From the NCBI GenBank assembly GCA_025055455.1, contig JANWXD010000032.1, forward strand, positions 1 to 41,430: a stretch of 41,430 nt of DNA. Reading direction: 5' to 3'. The notes beneath the pieces were generated by a model. It had not been told where the DNA came from. It made no database searches and was given only the letters and a program-made list of their open reading frames with translations. The first letter of the stretch is position 1. Every line of letters begins with the position of its first letter. The position numbers and the translations under genes were made by a program. The DNA is from Bryobacteraceae bacterium (lineage in GTDB: Bacteria; Acidobacteriota; Terriglobia; Bryobacterales; Bryobacteraceae). This document shows positions 16,121-23,387 of the stretch, piece by piece.

Positions 16121-17143
16121 TCAAAACTGATGCAAGAAACGCAGATCCCCGCTTTGCAAGTACCGGATGTCGTCGATGCCGAAGCGCATCATCACCAGCC
16201 GGGTCAGGCCGAGGCCAAACGCGAAGCCCATCCACTCCTCCGGGTCGATCCCGCTCATGCGGAGCACGTTGGGATGGACTAGGCCGCAGCCGATCATTTC
16301 CACCCAGCCGCTGTGTTTGCAGGCCGGACAGCCGGCCCCCTCGCAGAGCAGGCACTGCATGTCCAGTTCGAATCCCGGCTCGACGAAGGGAAAATAGCCG
16401 GGCCGCAGCCGCACCGCCACCTCGCGCCGGAAGATCGCGTTCACCATCAATTTCATGAAGTAGATGAGGTGGGCCACCGAAACTTCCCGGTCCACCATCA
16501 TGCCCTCGACCTGGTAAAAGGTGTGCTCGTGCGAGGCGTCCACCTCTTCATTGCGGAAGACGCGTCCGGGGGCGATCATGCGCAACGGTGGCTTGAAACG
16601 CTCCATGCCCCGGATCTGTACGGGCGAGGTGTGGGTGCGCAGCAGATTCCCATCCGTGAGCCAGAAGGTGTCTTGCACGTCCCGCGCCGGATGGTCGGGC
16701 GGAATGTTCAGCGCGTCGAAGTTGTGGTATTCCGTTTCCACCTCGGGTCCATCCAGCACGGTGAAGCCCAACGAGGTGAAGAGGTCTTCGATTTCAGCCT
16801 GCACCTGCGTGACGGGATGAAAGTGGCCGCGCTTGGGCTCCGGCGCGGGCAACGTCAGATCCAGCCATTCCGCCTCCAGCCGACGCCGTAATGCTTCTTC
16901 CTCGAACTCCTTACGCCGCGCCTCGAAGCTTTCTTCCAGACATTGCTTGACGGCATTGAGCAAACGACCGACTCGGGCGCGCTCTTCCGGAGGGAGCTTC
17001 CCGAGTTCTTTGCTGATGTGTCCAAGGGCGCCTTTGCGACCCAGCGCTTCGACCCGCGCCGCCTCGAGCTCCTCCATCGAGCGGGCGCCGCGGATCCGCT
17101 CCAGGGCCCGCGCTTGTAGATCCTCTAGCGTCGCCTCGAGCAT
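16121..17143 (-). CDS. pheS: Phenylalanine--tRNA ligase alpha subunit
   Basis: A 340-residue class II aminoacyl-tRNA synthetase catalytic subunit. Residues about 1-85 form the N-terminal coiled coil that binds tRNA-Phe. The core contains HPVTQVQAEIEDLFTSLGF, motif 2 (RMIAPGRVFRNEEVDASHEHTFYQVEGMMVD) and motif 3 (GFAFGLGLTRLVMMRFGIDDIRYL). A Cys-rich CLLCEGAGCPACKHSGWVE segment (about 272-290) is a known variable loop of some PheS proteins. Start ATG 17143 has a GAGGG nine bases upstream and a TAAAAT motif just before that. pheT follows after 13 bases. Confidence 0.97.
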   Translation of the reverse strand: MLEATLEDLQARALERIRGARSMEELEAARVEALGRKGALGHISKELGKLPPEERARVGRLLNAVKQCLEESFEARRKEFEEEALRRRLEAEWLDLTLPAPEPKRGHFHPVTQVQAEIEDLFTSLGFTVLDGPEVETEYHNFDALNIPPDHPARDVQDTFWLTDGNLLRTHTSPVQIRGMERFKPPLRMIAPGRVFRNEEVDASHEHTFYQVEGMMVDREVSVAHLIYFMKLMVNAIFRREVAVRLRPGYFPFVEPGFELDMQCLLCEGAGCPACKHSGWVEMIGCGLVHPNVLRMSGIDPEEWMGFAFGLGLTRLVMMRFGIDDIRYLQSGDLRFLHQF

Positions 17144-17200
17144 TCGAGAAACCCTCTATTTTAGGACCGGCCACTGGGACGAACGCGCCCCACCTGCGGA

Positions 17201-18217
17201 TCACTCGGGCTCTTGCGCGGGCACTTCGGGCGCAGCGAGCGGACCATCGCCAGACGGGTCTGCCACCCGCGCCGCATGGGGAATCGGTCTGGCAACCTCC
17301 GGGGGCCACAGCCAGGAAGCCACGACCGACACGCTGAGGACGCCAGCGACGACCGCCAGCGATAGCGTGATCGGGACCTTGTAGAACTCCGAGATCAGCA
17401 TCTTCACGCCGACGAACCCCAGCACGATCGCCAGCCCGACGCGCAAGTAGTGAAACCTCGCCATCATGCCCGCTAGAACGAAATACAGGGCGCGCAACCC
17501 GAGGATCGCAAAGATATTCGATGTGTACACGATGAAGGGATCCCGGGTCACGGCGAAAATCGCCGGGATCGAATCCACGGCAAACACGAGGTCGGTCGCC
17601 TCCACGCACACGAGCACGAGCAGCAAAGGAGTGGCGCGCCACTGGCCCCCTTCTTTGACGACAAACCGTTGCCCCCGATAGTCCGAGACCGACGGAACCA
17701 TGCGCCGGAACAGCAAAAACACCGGGTTGCGCTCCGGGTGCACCTCGCTGGCTCTTTGCAGAAAGAGTTTGATCGCCGTGAAGACCAAGAACGCGCCAAA
17801 AACGTAAATCACCCAGTGGAACCGCTGGAGCAGGGCCGCGCCTACGACAATGAAGATGGCCCGCATGACGAGCGCCCCCAGCACGCCCCAAAACAGCACC
17901 CGGTGCTGGAAAGCCGGCGGCACGGCGAAGTACGAGAAGATCACCAGGAACACGAAGATGTTGTCCACGGAGAGGGCCTTCTCGATGAGGTAGCCGGTGA
18001 GGAATTCGAGCGCGCGGTGGCTGCCGAACCAGAAATATACCCCCACGTTGAAGGCCAAGGCCAAGACAATCCACACGACGGTCCAGGCCAAGGCTTCAGC
18101 CATCCGGACTTCGTGGGCCCGGCGGTGGAACACACCCAGGTCCAGCGCCAGCATGGCGAGGACGAACAGGGTGAACCCGACCCAGAGTAACGGTGTGCCG
18201 ATGGACTCCAGACCCAC
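17201..18217 (-). CDS. TerC/Alx-family integral membrane protein
   Basis: A 338-residue polytopic protein with about eight to nine helices. The hallmarks are acidic residues inside helices: LAMLALDLGVFHR (about 20-32), EKALSVDNIFVFLVIFSYF (about 79-97) and EATDLVFAVDSIPAIFAVTRDPFIVYTSN (about 204-232). FILRAL-like and GVKMLISEFYKVP segments follow. Proteins of this family are implicated in manganese export (Alx, MntP-independent) and in tellurite resistance clusters, and metal loading of secreted proteins has been proposed. No yybP-ykoY-type manganese riboswitch is recognisable upstream. The hydrophilic C-terminal tail (about 300-338) is Pro/Ala-rich. Substrate assignment as Mn is by family only. 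It lies 57 bases upstream of pheS on the same strand. Confidence 0.87.
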   Translation of the reverse strand: MGLESIGTPLLWVGFTLFVLAMLALDLGVFHRRAHEVRMAEALAWTVVWIVLALAFNVGVYFWFGSHRALEFLTGYLIEKALSVDNIFVFLVIFSYFAVPPAFQHRVLFWGVLGALVMRAIFIVVGAALLQRFHWVIYVFGAFLVFTAIKLFLQRASEVHPERNPVFLLFRRMVPSVSDYRGQRFVVKEGGQWRATPLLLVLVCVEATDLVFAVDSIPAIFAVTRDPFIVYTSNIFAILGLRALYFVLAGMMARFHYLRVGLAIVLGFVGVKMLISEFYKVPITLSLAVVAGVLSVSVVASWLWPPEVARPIPHAARVADPSGDGPLAAPEVPAQEPE

Positions 18218-18282
18218 GATGGTATCAGATCTCAGTGGGGCGCACCAACCACGAGAGTCGAAACGTATTACACTAATGGGCA

Positions 18283-18299
18283 GGAGCGTTCAACGCTCC
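18283..18299. promoter_or_regulatory. 17-bp perfect palindrome, operator-like
   Basis: GGAGCGTT-C-AACGCTCC is an eight-base perfect inverted repeat around a single C. It lies 34 bases before the ATG of the small exported protein at 18334 and 66 bases from the divergent TerC-like start at 18217. Size and symmetry fit a dimeric repressor or activator site, and it could also form an RNA hairpin in the leader of the 18334 gene. A TATTAC (18266-18271) just upstream could be a -10 element. No regulator gene is adjacent. Confidence 0.45.
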
Positions 18300-18333
18300 G
18301 AACCAACCCATCGCTCAGAGGAGGAGCACCGAC

Positions 18334-18651
18334 ATGAAGCGAGCGATTCTAGCTTGTAGCCTCACCGCATTTCTGTGGGCGGTAACCGCCTCGGCCAGCG
18401 AGTGGACTGGCTACATCTCCGACGCCAAGTGCGGCGCCGCGCACGCCGATGGCTCCGAAAAGTCGATCAAGTGCGTCCAGGCTTGCGTCAAAGGGGGCCA
18501 GGCGCCGGTGTTCGTCACGGCAGCCGACAAGAAGGTCCTCAAAATCGCCAACGCGGACAAGGTCAAGGAGCATCTGGGACACAAGGTCAAGGTCACCGGG
18601 AGCTTGAAGGGCGACACCTTGACCATCGACACCATCGCCATGGCGCACTGA
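18334..18651 (+). CDS. Small exported protein with Cys/His motif
   Basis: A 105-residue protein with a signal peptide (MKRAILACSLTAFLWAVTASAS, cleavage about residue 22). The mature part starts EWTGYISDAKCGAAH and contains Cys33, His37, Cys47 and Cys51 (KCGAAH ... KCVQAC), then PVFVTAADKKVLKIAN and a short beta-rich end (HKVKVTGSLKGDTLTIDTIAM). From memory, this pattern (GxISDxKCG ... CxxxC ... PVFV ... VKVTG) recurs in small acidobacterial periplasmic proteins of unknown role; the C-terminal half looks like a small beta-barrel. The Cys/His cluster could bind metal or form disulfides. The start is well set by AGAGGAGGAG at 18317-18326. No function is assigned. Confidence 0.8.
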   Translation: MKRAILACSLTAFLWAVTASASEWTGYISDAKCGAAHADGSEKSIKCVQACVKGGQAPVFVTAADKKVLKIANADKVKEHLGHKVKVTGSLKGDTLTIDTIAMAH

Positions 18652-18659
18652 CCCAGCGC

Positions 18660-18688
18660 GGGAGAGGCTATTGGAGCTTGCCTCTCCC
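18660..18688. terminator. Hairpin between convergent genes
   Basis: GGGAGAGGC (18660-18668) and GCCTCTCCC (18680-18688) form a perfect nine-base stem with an 11-base loop. It lies just after the 18334 gene and spans the stop codon of the convergent aldolase-like gene. It could act as a bidirectional transcription end, but no T-run follows on either strand, so it is not a classical intrinsic terminator. Confidence 0.45.
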
Positions 18689-19762
18689 GTCCACCGTCCA
18701 CACTTCCTCCACGAAGTCTCCGCGAATGCCGTAGATCCGTTCGTGGAGGTTCACCGCCACACAGACGTGATTGGGGATAATACGGATCCGATCCCCGACG
18801 CGGAAGGTTTTTCGGCACCGATCCACGCGAACGAAACCGTGTTCTTCGTTCATGTTCCAGAAGACCGCTTCCGGAGCGTCCACGACCCTGCCAAAACCGT
18901 TTTCCTCGGGGTGCACCAAACGGTCGGAGGAAAACGTCTTCGAACCACCATCGATGATGACCTGCCCCGACCGCGCCGTGGACACCACGGTGGTCAGAAT
19001 CGTGACCGCACAATCCTCCCACGCGCAGGCCCCGGAAAGCACCGTATTGCGGTCGTTGAAAATGTAAGTCCCCGGGCGGATCTCGTTCACTCCAGGCACG
19101 GTGTGGGACTCGAATAGCGTCGGCGTCGAGCCCCCCCAGACGCATCGCGGCTCGATTCCCACCCGGCGCAAAGCCACCCCCCGCACTTTGGCCGCAACAG
19201 CGACGCGGCGGAGCGCCTGGCGTCCATCCTCGTCCAAGCGCTTGATGTGGCCAGGGTAGAAGGCAATCCCTTCGAAGACCAGCCCCGGGAGCCTCTGCAA
19301 CTCCCGGGCGAGGCCGGCCAGCTCCTGGCCGGGTGAAACCCCCACTCGCCCTAAACCCACGTCCATCTCCGCCAGCACTCCGATCTCGACGCCCGCCGCG
19401 CGCGCCGCCGCGGACAGCGGCCTGGCGACGGCCAGACTGTCGAGGGCCACCGTCAAGCGGGTCCGGCGCGCCACCTTGATCAGCCGCTCCAGTTTCCTCG
19501 CCCCGACCACGGGATAGGCCAGCAGCAAATCCTTCCCGCCGGCGCACAACATCACTTCCGCCTCGCCCACCTTTGCGACTGTCAGCCCCGCCGCACCGAG
19601 CTCGAGCTGGCGGCGCCCCAGCGCCGGAATCTTGTGAGTCTTGGTATGGGGCCGCAGCCGCAGACCGTGGCGAGCGGCGTACTCGGCGGCGCGCCGGAGA
19701 TTGCGCTCCATGATGTCGAGATCCACTAAGAGGGCAGGAGTGTCCAGATCCGCGACGCGCAT
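18668..19762 (-). CDS. D-threonine aldolase-like PLP enzyme (alanine racemase fold)
   Basis: A 364-residue fold-type III PLP enzyme. The N-terminal barrel begins LDTPALLVDLDIMERNLRR (about 6-24), and the PLP lysine is in RPHTKTHK (about 37-44). Other landmarks are LLAYPVVGARKLERLI, EMDVGLGRVGVSPG (about 133-146), PGTYIFNDRNTV and, in the C-terminal beta-domain, RIIPNHVCVAVN (about 325-336), the His-x-Cys metal site of D-threonine aldolase and D-serine dehydratase (DSD1) enzymes. It would cleave D-threonine or a similar beta-hydroxy D-amino acid, or dehydrate D-serine; which one cannot be told from sequence. The gene is convergent with the small exported protein and follows the 19772 gene after 9 bases. 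Confidence 0.87.
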   Translation of the reverse strand: MRVADLDTPALLVDLDIMERNLRRAAEYAARHGLRLRPHTKTHKIPALGRRQLELGAAGLTVAKVGEAEVMLCAGGKDLLLAYPVVGARKLERLIKVARRTRLTVALDSLAVARPLSAAARAAGVEIGVLAEMDVGLGRVGVSPGQELAGLARELQRLPGLVFEGIAFYPGHIKRLDEDGRQALRRVAVAAKVRGVALRRVGIEPRCVWGGSTPTLFESHTVPGVNEIRPGTYIFNDRNTVLSGACAWEDCAVTILTTVVSTARSGQVIIDGGSKTFSSDRLVHPEENGFGRVVDAPEAVFWNMNEEHGFVRVDRCRKTFRVGDRIRIIPNHVCVAVNLHERIYGIRGDFVEEVWTVDGRGKLQ

Positions 19763-19771
19763 TCCGTCAGT

Positions 19772-20428
19772 TTACTGTTGGAATCGAATCGACAGCTTGC
19801 CGGCCGGCCCGTTATAGAGAAGTTCCAGCTGCTTGGGTTTGTGTTTTCCTTCCAGAGGGAAGTAGAGGAGTCCCCACAGCGGCTCTGAAGCCTCTTTCTC
19901 TGGCAGGACCTTCTCTTCCAACAGCGCCAACAGGGGGCTTTTTTTGTCCGTGCTGCTGGAGTGCAAGGTAGCCTGCGGGGACGCTTCGCCGACGTTGCCG
20001 AACGTTGTACCCTCCCCGCCGAGCCGACGCGGCCTACCCCCGCCCGGCCACCCGCCGATGATCGGCCCCTGCTCCTCGCTCAGGATCGCCCCGCCCCCGC
20101 CGCGCTGCGAAATCACGAGCACGCCCGAGCCCGCGATTTGGCTGGGTGCGAACGGTTGCGAACGCTGCCCGTCTTTGTCCGACCGCAGCACGAAGTCGTC
20201 TCGGCTGACCAGCAGCGGCTTGTCCCCTTTCGGCGCCAGGCGCACGGCGAGCACGACGATGTTCTCGGGAACCTCCGCGCCGATGACGCGTTTGATCGAG
20301 GCGCGGTCGCAGTAGGCCGTAGCTTCGATCACTAAAACTTCGTTCGAGGCCTTACCTGTTGCGCCGCCCGTTGCCCCACAAGCAACCCCTGCCACCACCG
20401 CCATCAGGACCGCAGCCTTTCGGGTCAT
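19772..20428 (-). CDS. Exported protein of unknown function, possible lipoprotein
   Basis: A 218-residue protein from MTRKAAVLMAVVAGVACGATGG. The N-terminus is a signal sequence with a weak lipobox (GVAC), so it may be a lipoprotein. The mature part starts with VLVIEATAYCDRASIKRVIG (about 32-51), continues with VVLAVRLAPKGDKPLLVSRDDFVLRSDKDGQRSQPFAPSQIAG (about 58-100), has a Gly-rich stretch (about 108-140) and ends LYNGPAGKLSIRFQQ. I recognise no family. It precedes the aldolase-like gene by 9 bases on the same strand. An upstream in-frame start at 20494 exists but lacks a leader. Confidence 0.68.
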   Translation of the reverse strand: MTRKAAVLMAVVAGVACGATGGATGKASNEVLVIEATAYCDRASIKRVIGAEVPENIVVLAVRLAPKGDKPLLVSRDDFVLRSDKDGQRSQPFAPSQIAGSGVLVISQRGGGGAILSEEQGPIIGGWPGGGRPRRLGGEGTTFGNVGEASPQATLHSSSTDKKSPLLALLEEKVLPEKEASEPLWGLLYFPLEGKHKPKQLELLYNGPAGKLSIRFQQ

Positions 20429-20527
20429 CTTTTTGCGCCCCCCAGGCGCATTATACGCCACCGTTCCGAAGGAGAGCGTCGCTGCCTGGCGCACAGCGCG
20501 GCCCGCGGGGCAGCTTCTCCCCCACCA

Positions 20528-21160
20528 CTACCGACTCACGCACGGATGGCCGCGGATGTAGAAGCGCAGGGGCCAGTCGGCGCAGTGGCGGACGCCGATG
20601 CGCGGGCCGACGCCAAGCTCGAAAGAGGGCTCGTTGCGGAGCGCACGCACGAGCAGGGGACCGCGCGTCAAGTCCGCGCCGTTCAATCGCCGCGTGATGC
20701 CCATGGCCTGGGTGAGCTTGCCAGGGCCGGACGCCAGCTCGTGGACCGATCGCGCCTTGGGGCGGCGCCGGCGCATGAGATCGAGTCCCGCCAGCGGCTC
20801 GAGCGCCCGGATCAAAACGCAGCCAGGAACCCCCTCCGGTTCCGCCACGAAATTCAAGCATTCATACATGCCGTAAATGAAATAGACGTAGGCATGGCCG
20901 GGCGGCCCGTACAAAACCCGTGTGCGGGGCGTCAGGCCATGCCAGGCGTGCGCGGCGCGGTCCTGCTCGCCCAAGTACGCTTCGGCCTCTACAATGCGCC
21001 CGGCGGTCCGCCCATGCACGAGGATCTTGCCTAGGATGTCGCGGGCTACCTCCACGGTGGGGCGCTCGTAGAAGCTCCGTGGCAAGATGTAAGACCTTCG
21101 TTCGATTTCCCGAAGTGCCATTTCACCGTCGGACGCGATTGCAAGTTCGCCGAAGCTCAT
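20528..21160 (-). CDS. DNA-3-methyladenine glycosylase (Mpg/AAG type)
   Basis: A 210-residue base-excision repair enzyme that removes 3-methyladenine, hypoxanthine and similar alkylated purines from DNA. Family motifs are LPRSFYERPTVEVARDILGKILVH (about 26-49), the catalytic GRIVEAEAYLGEQDRAAHAWHG (about 54-75, Glu and Tyr of EAEAY), TPRTRVLYGPPGHAYVYFIYGMYECLNFV (about 77-105), and LASGPGKLTQAMGI with DLTRGPL. Start may be ATG 21160 or ATG 21121 (MALREIERRSYIL). It is divergent from thpR with only 41 bases between starts, so the two promoters must overlap. Confidence 0.93.
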   Translation of the reverse strand: MSFGELAIASDGEMALREIERRSYILPRSFYERPTVEVARDILGKILVHGRTAGRIVEAEAYLGEQDRAAHAWHGLTPRTRVLYGPPGHAYVYFIYGMYECLNFVAEPEGVPGCVLIRALEPLAGLDLMRRRRPKARSVHELASGPGKLTQAMGITRRLNGADLTRGPLLVRALRNEPSFELGVGPRIGVRHCADWPLRFYIRGHPCVSR

Positions 21161-21201
21161 CCGACAATGTGGTACGGCCCTACTAGCATAGTGCCATCCG
21201 C

Positions 21202-21753
21202 ATGCGATTGTTCACCGGAATCGGCTTGCCTGCTGACCTCACCGCCCGCTTGGAAGCGTTGCTGGAGCGCTTCCGGCCGCTCGCGCCCTTGAAGTGGAGT
21301 TCGCCCGAAAACCTGCACGTCACGACCAAGTTCATCGGCGAATGGCCGGCCGAGCGTCTGGAGGAGCTTTCCGCCGCGCTGCGCGCCCTTCCCCCGCGCG
21401 CGCCTTTCGAAATCGAAGTGCGGGGTTTGGGCTGGTTTCCCAATCCGCACCATCCGCGCGTATTCTGGGCGGGCGTGCACGCGCCCGGCCTGGACGAGCT
21501 GGCCCGGGACACGGAGGAGGCGCTGGCCCGGCTCGGCATCCCGAAGGAATCACGCCCCTTCTCAGCCCACCTCACGCTGGCCCGTGTCAAGGAACCGGCG
21601 CCGCTCGCCGTGTTGCGGCGTGAAGTGGCGGCGCTCGACTCCGACGACTTCGGCGCGTTCGTGGCGGACCGCTTTTACCTGTACCAGAGCCAGCTCACGC
21701 CCAGCGGCTCGATTTACACTAAGCTCGTCGAGTTTCCTTTCGGCAACCCATGA
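21202..21753 (+). CDS. thpR: RNA 2',3'-cyclic phosphodiesterase
   Basis: A 183-residue 2H phosphoesterase. The two signature HxT motifs are present: HVTTKFIG (about 39-46) and HLTLARVK (about 119-126), with the conserved MRLFTGIGLP start and a closing FYLYQSQLTPSGSIYTKL. It hydrolyses 2',3'-cyclic phosphates on RNA ends, historically called LigT. The stop codon overlaps the plsY start (ATGA), and thpR, plsY and gpsA form one run. Confidence 0.92.
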   Translation: MRLFTGIGLPADLTARLEALLERFRPLAPLKWSSPENLHVTTKFIGEWPAERLEELSAALRALPPRAPFEIEVRGLGWFPNPHHPRVFWAGVHAPGLDELARDTEEALARLGIPKESRPFSAHLTLARVKEPAPLAVLRREVAALDSDDFGAFVADRFYLYQSQLTPSGSIYTKLVEFPFGNP

Positions 21754-22355
21754 GCGGTGTGTACGCCATCCTGATCGCCTATGTCTTGGGGGCGATTCCG
21801 TTCGGCTACCTGCTCGTCAAGTGGACGAGCGGGCGCGACGTGCGCGCCGTCGGCAGCGGCAACATCGGCGCGACCAACGTGGTGCGGGCGGCCGGAAGGC
21901 TGGCCGGGATCGCCACCCTGGCGCTGGACATCGGAAAAGGATTTGTGGCGGTTTGGGTGGCGGGCCGCCTCACGGGTCTGTCCCCGTGGTGGATGAGCGC
22001 CGCCGCGCTGGCCGTGATGGTGGGGCACGCCTTTCCGGTATTCCTCGGGTTCAAAGGGGGCAAGGCCGTGGCCAGTGCCGTCGGAGCGTTCGCCTGCCTG
22101 ACGCCGGGCGCCTTGGCGGCCCTGCTGCCCGTGTTCGTCGTCGTGGTCGCCGTCACACGCTACATCTCGATGGGCTCGATCGTCTCAGCCGCTTGCCTGC
22201 CGCTGGCCGTGTGGTTGCTCGCACAGCCGCCGGCTCCCGTCTTTGCCGCCTCGGTGGCCGCCGGGGCGTTCATCATCTGGCGGCACAAGTCGAACATCGA
22301 GCGCCTGCGCGCGGGCACGGAGCACGTATTTTCCTTCGGGAGCCGCCGTTCGTGA
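21750..22355 (+). CDS. plsY: Glycerol-3-phosphate acyltransferase PlsY
   Basis: A 201-residue inner-membrane enzyme that transfers acyl groups from acyl-phosphate to glycerol 3-phosphate, the first step in phospholipid synthesis. Motif 1 is GSGNIGATNV (about 36-45), motif 2 the ALDIGKG (about 58-64), and motif 3 lies in GHAFPVFLGFKGGKAVASAVGAF (about 92-114). Five or more hydrophobic segments are visible. Start overlaps thpR by four bases and stop overlaps gpsA by four bases, so the three genes are likely coupled. plsY next to gpsA puts the supply of glycerol 3-phosphate beside its acylation. Confidence 0.96.
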   Translation: MSGVYAILIAYVLGAIPFGYLLVKWTSGRDVRAVGSGNIGATNVVRAAGRLAGIATLALDIGKGFVAVWVAGRLTGLSPWWMSAAALAVMVGHAFPVFLGFKGGKAVASAVGAFACLTPGALAALLPVFVVVVAVTRYISMGSIVSAACLPLAVWLLAQPPAPVFAASVAAGAFIIWRHKSNIERLRAGTEHVFSFGSRRS

Positions 22356-23350
22356 AAACGCTCGCCATCATCGGCGGCGGCGGCTGGGGCACCGCGCTGT
22401 CGATCGTGCTGGCGCCGCGTTTCGAGCGCGTGCGCCTGTGGGTGTACGAGACAGATCTGGCCGCGACGCTCCGGCGTCGCCGCGAGAACGAGATTTACCT
22501 TCCGGGCGTGCGGATCCCCGACGAAGTCGCCGTGACGACCGAGCTGGGCGAAGCGCTCGCCGGCGCCGACGTCGTGCTCGGGGTCATGCCATCCCACCAC
22601 GCCCGGCGGTTGTACACGGAGATGCTGCCGCACTTGAACCCCGCCATGATACTGGTCAGCGCAACCAAGGGGCTGGAAGGCGGCACCTTGATGCGGATGT
22701 CGGAGGTGATCTCCGACGTGGTCCGGGCGCGCTTCGCGCCCAAGGTCGCCGTGCTCTCCGGACCTACGTTCGCTGCCGAGGTAGCGCGCGGGGAGCCGGC
22801 AGCTGTGGTCGTCGCCTCCGAGGAGGACGGCGTGGCTCGCTCGATCCAAGCAGCGTTCTCCGGGCCGACCTTCCGGCTTTACACCAATCCTGACGTTGTA
22901 GGCGTCGAGATCGGCGCCGCCGTCAAGAACGTGATCGCCATCGGCGCGGGAGTGTGCCGGGGTCTCGGACTGGGCGGCAACACGGTGGCGGCGCTCATCA
23001 CGCGGGGACTGGCCGAAATCACGCGGCTGGCCACGGCGCTGGGAGCGCAGCCGAGGACGCTGGCGGGCTTGGCCGGACTCGGCGACCTCGTGCTGACGTG
23101 CACGGGCGAGTTGAGCCGGAACCGCACGGTGGGCCTCCGCCTCGGGCGCGGCGAAACGCTCGAGGAGATCCTCGCTTCCACGCGCACGGTGGCCGAGGGA
23201 ATCCGCACCACGGACGCCGCGCTGGAACTGGCGCGGCGTTGCGGCGTCGAGATGCCCATCACCGAGCAGATGCACCAAATGCTGCGATGCGGCAAGCCGC
23301 CCCGCGAGGCGCTGCGCGAGCTCATGGAACGCTCGCTCAAGCCGGAATAG
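22352..23350 (+). CDS. gpsA: Glycerol-3-phosphate dehydrogenase [NAD(P)+]
   Basis: A 332-residue enzyme that reduces dihydroxyacetone phosphate to sn-glycerol 3-phosphate in the cytoplasm. The Rossmann motif is GGGGWGTALS (about 8-17); other landmarks are SATKGLEGG, GPTFAAEVARGEPAAVVVA, GAAVKNVIAIGAGVCRGLGLG with the catalytic Lys, NTVAALITRGLAEI, GLAGLGDLVLTCTGELSRNRTVG and the C-terminal GVEMPITEQMHQML. The GTG start at 22352 overlaps the plsY stop and has GGGAG nine bases before it. Length is typical. Confidence 0.97.
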   Translation: MKTLAIIGGGGWGTALSIVLAPRFERVRLWVYETDLAATLRRRRENEIYLPGVRIPDEVAVTTELGEALAGADVVLGVMPSHHARRLYTEMLPHLNPAMILVSATKGLEGGTLMRMSEVISDVVRARFAPKVAVLSGPTFAAEVARGEPAAVVVASEEDGVARSIQAAFSGPTFRLYTNPDVVGVEIGAAVKNVIAIGAGVCRGLGLGGNTVAALITRGLAEITRLATALGAQPRTLAGLAGLGDLVLTCTGELSRNRTVGLRLGRGETLEEILASTRTVAEGIRTTDAALELARRCGVEMPITEQMHQMLRCGKPPREALRELMERSLKPE

Positions 23351-23387
23351 CCGCCGGCGGCGACGTATCGGATATTCTGGTGGCGAG

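Noticed and set aside
18218-18333. A manganese riboswitch upstream of the TerC-like gene
   Set aside because: The 116 bases between the divergent starts are too short and show no yybP-ykoY-like paired core.
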